From: Nitrospinaceae bacterium
Lineage (GTDB): Bacteria; Nitrospinota; Nitrospinia; Nitrospinales; VA-1
NCBI GenBank assembly: GCA_029261435.1
Contig: JAJDBI010000058.1
Coordinates: forward strand, 1-5,513
Length of the DNA stretch: 5,513 nt
Direction: 5' to 3'
Both the position numbers and the translations under genes were made by a program. Below are positions 1-4,479 of this stretch, piece by piece (positions within the stretch are counted from its first letter, which is position 1; each line of letters opens with the position of its first letter). Under the pieces are notes generated by a model, which searched no databases, was not told where the DNA came from, and worked only from the letters and a program-made list of their open reading frames with translations.

Positions 1-1105
1 TCCACTCATAAGTATGGCGGATAAATTCATCCAACGGCTGTCGGGGATTTGACTCTGTAATAGAATCGTTTAATTCGAGCGCGTTGAAATGTGCCTCCTT
101 ACTACAACTCGAGCAACTTCCATCGTCATTCAACGATTCAAGATGAGCCGTTAAACCAAAACGGTGCACCAACTCGGCGCCACAATAGTTACAAAAGGAA
201 CTAGTCGCCTCCGTATTGGCAACGTTGCCCAGATAAACATGTTTGAGTCCCATTTCCCGGGCAATGGCCTGTGCTTTCTCCAATCGGTCAATGGGTGTTC
301 TCACTGTATCCCGCATCCTGTACTCCGGATGGAACCTGACAAAGTGAAGCGGGATTTCCGGTCCCAGGTTTTCCAATACCCAGCCTGCCATATTCCGCGC
401 TGATTGTTCATTGTCACTGATGTCCGTAATCATCAGATTACTGACTTCCAGGTGCTTACCCGCTTGATATATCTTTTTGGTGGCATCCAGAACCGGCTGC
501 AACCAGCCTGTAGTGAGTTTTCGATAATACGCCTCATCAATCGCCTTGATGGAAACAGAAAAAATATCTATGTGAGGCAATAATTCATCCAGTGCTTCTT
601 CGGTAATGAAACAAGCCGACTTATAAAGATTATAAATCCCTGCTTCTTTAGCGAGTTTAGCCGTGTCGATTACAAATTCATGCCAGACCACCGGATCGTT
701 ATAGGTCCAGGAAAGGACTCGGATGTTGTGTCGTAAAGCTGTTTCAATGATGGATTCAGGGGTGAAAGAATGAACATCTTTTTCTTCAACGAATTTCGCT
801 TGCGAAGTTTTCCAGTTTTGGCAATATTGGCAGTTTAAATTGCACCCGATATTACCAAGGGAAAGGATCCTGGCACCCGGTGCAAAATGGTAAATCGCTT
901 CTGTCTCGATCAATTCTTCGGTAAGGTGCACTCCTTTTCCGTATGTGTAGGTGACCAATCTTCCATCTCGATTGCCTCTCACCCCGCAATAACCAGTTTG
1001 CCCTTCCTTCATTTTGCAGTTCCGGGGCGACAGGTTGCACTGCACTTCATTATCTGGCAACCTTTGTTCAAGGTTGGCTTGTTGATATTCCCCTTTAAAA
1101 CTCAT
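1..1105 (-). CDS. amrS: AmmeMemoRadiSam-type radical SAM enzyme, partial (C-terminus beyond window)
   Basis: My translation of the minus strand from the ATG at 1103-1105 is open to the window edge, giving 368 residues without a stop. The radical SAM cluster motif CxxxCxxC is C88, C92 and C95, in the context GCNLNCQYCQNW typical of AmrS/PflA-like activases. It binds a [4Fe-4S] cluster and cleaves S-adenosylmethionine. An N-terminal Cys cluster (C23, C30, C40, followed by GVR) matches the family's N-terminal region, but the usual CxLCPxxC reads CNLSPRNC, with one Cys replaced by Ser. The segment LSWTYNDPVVWHEF (131-144) and HFVRFHPEYRM (254-264) are family hallmarks. The tail has a zinc-ribbon-like pair, C305/C308 and C331/C334. 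AmrS proteins are usually about 330-390 residues, so the gene probably ends just outside. The family is linked to MEMO and AMMECR1 homologues; neither is visible here. The substrate is unknown. A purine-rich AGGGGA lies about 11 bases before the ATG. Family call is firm; exact subfamily less so. Confidence 0.9.
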   Translation of the reverse strand, partial: MSFKGEYQQANLEQRLPDNEVQCNLSPRNCKMKEGQTGYCGVRGNRDGRLVTYTYGKGVHLTEELIETEAIYHFAPGARILSLGNIGCNLNCQYCQNWKTSQAKFVEEKDVHSFTPESIIETALRHNIRVLSWTYNDPVVWHEFVIDTAKLAKEAGIYNLYKSACFITEEALDELLPHIDIFSVSIKAIDEAYYRKLTTGWLQPVLDATKKIYQAGKHLEVSNLMITDISDNEQSARNMAGWVLENLGPEIPLHFVRFHPEYRMRDTVRTPIDRLEKAQAIAREMGLKHVYLGNVANTEATSSFCNYCGAELVHRFGLTAHLESLNDDGSCSSCSKEAHFNALELNDSITESNPRQPLDEFIRHTYEW

Positions 1106-1154
1106 GCCAGACAGGTCCCCTAAGTTGCAGATAACCAATAGAATTCAGGTGCAA

Positions 1155-1185
1155 ATCTTAACATTCTTTATAAAGTTTTTGTCAA
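1155..1185 (-). promoter_or_regulatory. Candidate sigma70-type promoter for the radical SAM gene
   Basis: On the minus strand a perfect TTGACA (1185-1180) is followed after 19 bases by TAAGAT (1160-1155, 4 of 6 matches to TATAAT). This lies about 50 bases before the ATG at 1105. The spacer is longer than the optimal 17 and contains the palindrome CTTTATAAAG (1166-1175), a possible operator. The site would allow expression of the gene separately from the NRPS-like gene upstream. The -35 box is strong; the -10 is weak. Confidence 0.35.
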
Positions 1186-1191
1186 TTTTAC

Positions 1192-1207
1192 CCCCTCAAA
1201 TGAGGGG
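1192..1207. repeat. GC-rich inverted repeat between the NRPS-like gene and the radical SAM gene
   Basis: CCCCTC (1192-1197) and GAGGGG (1202-1207) form a 6-bp perfect stem with the four-base loop AAAT, starting 8 bases past the stop codon of the NRPS-like gene. Position suits a transcription end. However, on the minus strand the stem is followed by GTAAAATTG rather than a T-run, so it would be a poor intrinsic terminator. It may instead protect the mRNA 3' end. Confidence 0.35.
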
Positions 1208-1214
1208 CCCCTGA

Positions 1215-3395
1215 TCAGCTCTTAAGAAATTTTTTCAGCCAATCTGGCGAACCTTTCTCAGAAACCATTTGAAAATCCATTGGTTTTGGTTCTGGCAGGG
1301 CGAAGCGATCCACTTTTCCATTGGGAGTCAGCGGCATTTTTTCCAACACCACAAACGCTCCGGGAATCATATAAGAAGGTAATTTCTGATTGAGAACCTG
1401 CAATATATTTTTCATATCAGGCGACTCTTCATTCGTCAAAACGAGATAAGCCACAAGATATGGTTGTCCCTCCGGTTTTTTTTTCACCACCACTGTACAT
1501 GCTTGAATATCAAAACAACCATTCAGCACAGCCTCAATTTCTCCCGGCTCAACCCGATAACCTCGAATCTTGACTTGATGGTCCACCCGGCCTAAAAACT
1601 CCATATTACCATCCGGCAAAAATCGAGCCCGGTCACCCGTGCGATAGATATAACCTTCAGGACGAAACGGATGCTTAACGAATTTTTCTTGCGTTCTTTG
1701 TTTCTGATTCAGATAACCGCGGGCAATACAAACTCCCCCCAGGCACATTTCTCCCGGAACGCCTACTGGAACCGGGTTCATAGCCTGATCTAAAATATAA
1801 ATTTCTATATTTTCCAGTGGCCGACCAATGGGAGGACCCAGGGGGCGTGGAGATTCCTCCGCATTAGTGAGATAGGCGGATACCGTCACCGTTCCTTCTG
1901 CGGGTCCATACCCATTGAAGAAATTTCTTCCCGGTGCCCACCTTTTCACGTTTTCGTTGGTGCATCGCTCCCCTACAGCAATAACCGTTTCCAGGTAATC
2001 TAATCCTTCGGATGAAATGACATTTAATAGCGACGGAGGGAGCAGGGCCATGGTTATTTTTTCTTCCCTTAACGTCCTTGGTAAAGCCAATAGGGAGAAC
2101 AGCGACTTCCCCGTTCCCAGACATAAGGTAGCCCCAGCACCGAGTGCCATAAATATTTCCCAGACAGCGACATCGAATCCGAACGAAGAAAACTGTAAGA
2201 CACGACTTTTTTTATGAACTTTAAAAAACCGATTAGATGTATGAGTTAAATTATTTAACCCTCCATGAGTCAAAAGGATACCTTTTGGCTTACCTGTTGA
2301 GCCAGAAGTGAAAATTACATAAGCAAGGTTTTCAGGAGAGATTTCAACAACCGGAGGCTCTTGCGAAAAACTTTCTATTTTTTCCCACTCCTCATCCAGA
2401 CATAGAGACTTCACTTCTCCCGTATCAATCTTGTCTTTCAAATTTGATTGCGTAATTAGAATGGGAGAATTCGTCTCATCCCATATGGACTGCAACCTTT
2501 CGACGGGGTAAGCCGGATCTAAAGGCACATAAGCTCCTCCGGCTTTCAAAATAGCCAGAATGCCGATCACGCTCTCAAAGGATCGCGACATAAATATTCC
2601 TACACAACTATCAGGTCCAACATTAACTGTTTGCAGGAAATTAGCCAGTTGATTTGAGCGTTTATCCAGTTCCGAGTAAGAAAGGGTTTGGCTTTCCAGC
2701 TCCACAGCAGGAGACTCGGGGTTCTCCTTGGCCATCGACTGAATCCAGTGATGAATGAATCCATCTCCCGGAGTATCGACTTTTGTGTCATTCCATGTTT
2801 TGACAATTTTGTGATACTCATCCTGAGATAGTAGAGTCAGGTCAGAAAAAAGTTGACCGGGATTATTGATAGCGCTCTCAATAATATTGACAAAATGTTC
2901 GGCCAAACGAGATAACAGTTCCGCATCAAAAAACTCGCTGTTGCACCCAATGCGTCCCAGATAATTTTCATTTGTTCTCTTGATCTCGAAAGTCAGCTTG
3001 AAAGGTTGTTCAGATGAATCCAGTCCATTTGGAAACTGAATGGACTCATCCCAAACATTGAGAAGAACCTCATAGAGAGGAGTGAGACCAGGTTCTCCAG
3101 GTTCCAGTGCCTCCAGCAAAATTTCTACTGGCTCCGGGTTCTGCGTTTCAAATACTTGGGTTAAACCCAGTAAGCCCTCGAAGGTTGAAGAGTTTTCGAT
3201 ACTGGCCAGATAGCGTACAGGTTCTGGGTCGGAAGAATTGGGAGCTGTTCGGGTTCCAATAACAATTTCTTTTTGCGATGTATAACGATGTAGTAAAGCT
3301 TGCAGGGCTGTTAGAAAAACATGAAAGGGTTTGCAATCGTACTGCCTGCAAAAATTATCGAGCTCAAGGTTTTCAGATAATTTAAAATCAAACAT
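1215..3395 (-). CDS. NRPS-like protein: half condensation domain plus adenylation domain, no carrier domain
   Basis: This 726-residue protein would activate a carboxylic acid, probably an amino acid, with ATP to give an acyl-AMP. Residues 1 to about 190 resemble only the C-terminal lobe of a condensation domain (from just before motif C5, with RYTSQKEIVIGT at 38-48). The N-lobe with the catalytic HHxxxDG is absent, so it cannot condense alone. The adenylation domain is complete: A1 LSYSEL 238-243, A2 LKAGGAYVPLDP 283-294, A3 TSGSTGKPKG 363-372, A4 FDVAVWE 407-413, A5 NGYGPAE 494-500 (Ala in place of the usual Thr), A6 548-562, A7 YRTGD 584-588, A8 602-621, A9 LPSYMIP 672-678, and A10 NGKVD 692-696 with catalytic K694. 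The protein ends 30 residues after A10 with no LGGxS carrier motif. The ATG at 3395 is the only sensible start: an in-frame TAA lies at 3407-3405. No Shine-Dalgarno sequence is visible. It could be a stand-alone adenylation enzyme, a trans-acting NRPS part, or a decayed relic; an intact frame and all core motifs favour function. Confidence 0.9.
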   Translation of the reverse strand: MFDFKLSENLELDNFCRQYDCKPFHVFLTALQALLHRYTSQKEIVIGTRTAPNSSDPEPVRYLASIENSSTFEGLLGLTQVFETQNPEPVEILLEALEPGEPGLTPLYEVLLNVWDESIQFPNGLDSSEQPFKLTFEIKRTNENYLGRIGCNSEFFDAELLSRLAEHFVNIIESAINNPGQLFSDLTLLSQDEYHKIVKTWNDTKVDTPGDGFIHHWIQSMAKENPESPAVELESQTLSYSELDKRSNQLANFLQTVNVGPDSCVGIFMSRSFESVIGILAILKAGGAYVPLDPAYPVERLQSIWDETNSPILITQSNLKDKIDTGEVKSLCLDEEWEKIESFSQEPPVVEISPENLAYVIFTSGSTGKPKGILLTHGGLNNLTHTSNRFFKVHKKSRVLQFSSFGFDVAVWEIFMALGAGATLCLGTGKSLFSLLALPRTLREEKITMALLPPSLLNVISSEGLDYLETVIAVGERCTNENVKRWAPGRNFFNGYGPAEGTVTVSAYLTNAEESPRPLGPPIGRPLENIEIYILDQAMNPVPVGVPGEMCLGGVCIARGYLNQKQRTQEKFVKHPFRPEGYIYRTGDRARFLPDGNMEFLGRVDHQVKIRGYRVEPGEIEAVLNGCFDIQACTVVVKKKPEGQPYLVAYLVLTNEESPDMKNILQVLNQKLPSYMIPGAFVVLEKMPLTPNGKVDRFALPEPKPMDFQMVSEKGSPDWLKKFLKS

Positions 3396-3432
3396 TGGAA
3401 GGAATTAAAAATTAAACTAAGGCTTGCAACTG

Positions 3433-3470
3433 ATAATAACTACCATCACGTGTTTAGGCAACCTGGCCTA
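3433..3470 (-). promoter_or_regulatory. Promoter of the NRPS-like gene with overlapping dyad
   Basis: The minus strand reads TTGCCT (3461-3456, 4 of 6 matches), a 17-base spacer, then TATTAT (3438-3433, 5 of 6 matches). Transcription would start near 3426, leaving a leader of about 30 bases to the ATG at 3395. A 5-bp inverted repeat, TAGGC-AACCTG-GCCTA (3455-3470), covers the -35 box and could bind a repressor. This promoter supports the ATG at 3395 as the real gene start, so the protein with half a condensation domain is probably what is expressed. Confidence 0.5.
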
Positions 3471-3500
3471 TAGAATGTTTGAAAAGTCTATGAGGTGAGA

Positions 3501-3518
3501 TGTGCTTTTAAAAACACA
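3501..3518. repeat. 18-bp AT-rich dyad, possible operator
   Basis: TGTGCTTTTAAAAACACA is a palindrome with one mismatched pair (C against A). It lies about 40-60 bases upstream of the -35 box of the NRPS-like gene and about 70 bases past the stop of the small membrane-protein ORF. It superficially resembles a CRP-type site, but the half-sites are two bases too far apart. A transcription-factor site is possible but not shown. Confidence 0.3.
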
Positions 3519-3585
3519 GAGGAAAAATATCCGCCAAATGTAATTTCAACTGCTTACGGTTATTGAACGTTACCCTTACTATTTT

Positions 3586-3684
3586 CTAGGAGAAAATGGG
3601 TTGATTCATAAACATAAACATCGCCGAAATCAACACAGCGTAATACCCAATCACGATTAAAAATTTTTTCTGAGCTCTGGTCAT
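3586..3684 (-). CDS. Small single-span membrane protein, 32 residues, unknown function
   Basis: ATG at 3684 opens 32 codons to TAG (3588-3586). A basic N-terminus (MTRAQKK) is followed by an uninterrupted hydrophobic stretch of about 19 residues (FLIVIGYYAVLISAMFMFM) and a short tail ending NQPIFS. This predicts one inner-membrane helix with the N-terminus in the cytoplasm by the positive-inside rule. The Shine-Dalgarno AGAGGA (3697-3692) sits 7 bases before the ATG, an ideal distance. A candidate promoter lies at 3833-3805. Size and topology recall small accessory subunits of membrane complexes, but I recognise no specific family and assign no function. It lies upstream of the NRPS-like gene on the same strand, 190 bases away, with a separate promoter between them. 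The gene could still be a chance ORF. Confidence 0.55.
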   Translation of the reverse strand: MTRAQKKFLIVIGYYAVLISAMFMFMNQPIFS

Positions 3685-3801
3685 GGCTCAATCCTCTTTC
3701 TATAAAAAAATGGGTTTCCTGCCCAAATATTAGCCGGCCTCAGGCAAAAACACTATGCCGATAAAACAACCCTCCAAGGTCTTTTATTGGCCTCTAAAGC
3801 C

Positions 3802-3833
3802 TTCCTAATATTTATAAGGAACCACAATGTTAA
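3802..3833 (-). promoter_or_regulatory. Candidate promoter and dyad operator upstream of the small membrane protein
   Basis: On the minus strand TTAACA (3833-3828, 5 of 6 matches) is followed after 17 bases by TATTAG (3810-3805, 4 of 6). The imperfect 20-bp dyad TTCCTAATATTTATAAGGAA (3802-3821, 8 of 10 pairs) covers the -10 box and part of the spacer, where a repressor would block RNA polymerase. A transcript from here would have a leader of roughly 115 bases before the ATG at 3684. Confidence 0.35.
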
Positions 3834-3898
3834 CATAATATCAGCTTTAAAAACAACTAAATAATGAGTTTATTTACGGTATGGACTAAATTATTGGA

Positions 3899-4012
3899 AT
3901 GCGCAAAAAGTTAGGGGAATTCAACGATTTTGACCCAAGGTTGGATCAGGACCTTGTAAAATTACGGCCCTTGCCAGTTATAATACATGAGTCTGCTAAG
4001 TTTCGTTTTTGA
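3899..4012 (+). CDS. Doubtful 37-residue ORF
   Basis: ATG at 3899 opens 37 codons to TGA (4010-4012). The product starts MRKKLGEFNDFDPRL and is charged and soluble-looking, with no signal or membrane segment and no motif I recognise. No good Shine-Dalgarno sequence precedes it (only TTGGA directly adjacent). A consensus TATAAT box lies inside it. It may be a chance ORF or the remnant of an older gene. I list it because it is the longest plus-strand ORF noted between the dyad near 3810 and the tRNA. Confidence 0.15.
   Translation: MRKKLGEFNDFDPRLDQDLVKLRPLPVIIHESAKFRF
3954..3984 (+). promoter_or_regulatory. Candidate plus-strand promoter with perfect TATAAT
   Basis: A perfect TATAAT stands at 3979-3984. 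The nearest -35 candidate is TTGTAA (3954-3959, 4 of 6) with a long 19-base spacer. A transcript starting near 3991 would run through the hairpin at 4084-4110 and the 23-codon ORF towards the tRNA; no intrinsic terminator is visible before the tRNA. It may be a second upstream promoter for that unit. Confidence 0.3.
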
Positions 4013-4083
4013 GTCTCCAGCTTTGAGGAATAACGCAGGTCAATCCTTCAATGGTATCGGGATGGTAGGCTGAAAAACCCAAA

Positions 4084-4110
4084 TCCTCCCGGGCTCCTTC
4101 ATAGGGAGGA
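4084..4110 (+). promoter_or_regulatory. Hairpin able to sequester a strong Shine-Dalgarno sequence
   Basis: TCCTCCC (4084-4090) pairs perfectly with GGGAGGA (4104-4110) across a 13-base loop. The right arm is the first part of the Shine-Dalgarno stretch GGGAGGAGG (4104-4112) of the small ORF at 4119. Such pairing would hide the ribosome binding site, as in translational switches. There is no T-run, so it is not an intrinsic terminator. Confidence 0.35.
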
Positions 4111-4118
4111 GGCGGAGT

Positions 4119-4190
4119 ATGGTCTATCCGTGTTTATTTGTGGTTCTCTTTTTGCTCTCCGTGCTTGACCAAATGGTTGATAACATTTAG
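4119..4190 (+). CDS. Possible 23-residue hydrophobic peptide
   Basis: ATG at 4119 opens 23 codons to TAG (4188-4190). The product is strongly hydrophobic from residue 3 to 16 (YPCLFVVLFLLSVL), then acidic, so it could insert into a membrane. The Shine-Dalgarno stretch GGGAGGAGG ends 6 bases before the ATG, very strong and well placed. Against a real gene: the 3' half of the frame coincides with the tRNA-Val promoter (the stop codon is the start of its -10 box), and no homologue is known to me. It could be a toxin-like or leader peptide, or coincidence. Confidence 0.25.
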   Translation: MVYPCLFVVLFLLSVLDQMVDNI

Positions 4191-4193
4191 AAT
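4165..4193 (+). promoter_or_regulatory. Strong promoter of tRNA-Val
   Basis: TTGACC (4165-4170, 5 of 6 matches), exact 17-base spacer, TAGAAT (4188-4193, 5 of 6 matches). Transcription would begin near 4200, some 14 bases before the mature tRNA 5' end. Strength fits a stable-RNA gene. Confidence 0.75.
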
Positions 4194-4213
4194 AGCCCTC
4201 ATATGATTTTTTC

Positions 4214-4285
4214 AGGCGCGTAGCTCAGGGGTAGAGTACTTGCTTGACATGCAAGGGGTCGGCGGTTCGAAACCGCCCGTGCCTA
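4214..4285 (+). tRNA. tRNA-Val, anticodon GAC
   Basis: The 72-base sequence folds into a full cloverleaf. The acceptor stem pairs AGGCGCG (4214-4220) with CGTGCCT (4278-4284), seven pairs including one G-U. The D stem is GCTC/GAGT. The anticodon stem CTTGC/GCAAG encloses the loop TTGACAT (4244-4250), giving anticodon GAC, which reads valine codons GUC and GUU. The variable loop is GGGTC, and the T stem GGCGG/CCGCC carries the loop TTCGAAA. The discriminator is A4285, normal for tRNA-Val. CCA is not encoded and must be added after transcription. The first pair is A-U rather than the more common G-C. A promoter precedes it and a terminator follows, so it appears to be its own transcription unit. 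Confidence 0.95.
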
Positions 4286-4315
4286 TTTTATACAAGACCT
4301 CAATGGTCTAAGTTG

Positions 4316-4347
4316 GGCATCATGCCGGTGCGTATGATGCCTTTTTT
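4316..4347 (+). terminator. Rho-independent terminator after tRNA-Val
   Basis: GGCATCATGC (4316-4325) pairs with GTATGATGCC (4332-4341) in a 10-bp stem with one G-U pair and a six-base loop, directly followed by six T (4342-4347). It lies 30 bases after the tRNA and separates it from thrS, although some read-through could supply thrS transcripts. Confidence 0.85.
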
Positions 4348-4362
4348 CGGGCCTCGCCCGAA
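4346..4362 (+). repeat. Second short hairpin abutting the terminator
   Basis: TTCGGGC-CTC-GCCCGAA forms a 7-bp stem with a three-base loop. It begins within the T-run of the preceding terminator and has no T-run of its own. It could stall polymerase further or fold at the head of a read-through leader of thrS. Role unknown. Confidence 0.4.
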
Positions 4363-4399
4363 GGAAACTGGTCTTTACCGGATTGAGCACTCCTCACCG

Positions 4400-4428
4400 T
4401 TGAGCTTCCAGATTTAGTTTATTACATT
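4400..4428 (+). promoter_or_regulatory. Candidate thrS promoter
   Basis: TTGAGC (4400-4405, 4 of 6), 17-base spacer, TACATT (4423-4428, 4 of 6). It would start transcription near 4435, about 45 bases before the ATG. The -35 hexamer TTGAGC is repeated directly at 4383-4388, 17 bases upstream. Moderate quality, but it is the best candidate found between the terminator and the gene. Confidence 0.3.
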
Positions 4429-4443
4429 TCCAAAACCATTTAT

Positions 4444-4460
4444 TGGGCCAACAAGGTCCA
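4444..4460 (+). promoter_or_regulatory. Short hairpin in the thrS leader
   Basis: TGGGCC (4444-4449) pairs with GGTCCA (4455-4460), six pairs with one G-U, loop AACAA, ending 19 bases before the thrS ATG. In E. coli, ThrRS represses its own mRNA by binding leader hairpins that mimic the tRNA-Thr anticodon arm. This loop lacks the GU of threonine anticodons, so that mechanism is not supported. It may have no role. Confidence 0.2.
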
Positions 4461-4479
4461 CGGGATATAAATTCAAAAA

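Larger units (their letters stand above)
3834..4083. other. Intergenic stretch without a convincing gene
   Basis: Apart from the doubtful 37-codon ORF (3899-4012) and the TATAAT box, I see nothing coding on either strand. There are no tandem repeats, no transposase remnants and no recognisable structured-RNA motif. Short minus-strand frames here have no ribosome binding site. Confidence 0.5.

Noticed and set aside
164..403. 79-codon plus-strand open frame, and another at 887-1123
   Set aside because: Both are antisense to the radical SAM gene, whose minus-strand frame carries the conserved motifs.
1864..2124. Further open frames inside the NRPS-like gene (also 2017-2217, 2600-2821, 3148-3351)
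   Set aside because: They are out-of-frame or antisense shadows of the adenylation/condensation coding sequence.
3501..3518. CRP-binding site
   Set aside because: TGTG and CACA are separated by 10 bases rather than 8, and the inner A/T of each half-site is missing.
3408..3585. Possible remnant of the missing condensation N-lobe upstream of the NRPS-like gene
   Set aside because: I saw no HHxxxDG or other C1-C4 motif in the minus strand here; the stretch holds a promoter and AT-rich intergenic DNA instead.
4264..4285. Integration (att) site at the tRNA 3' end
   Set aside because: No second copy of the tRNA 3' end and no integrase gene in the window.
4286..4479. T-box riboswitch or E. coli-type thrS operator
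   Set aside because: No T-box consensus sequence and no hairpin loop carrying a threonine-like anticodon were found; the only strong structure is the tRNA terminator.
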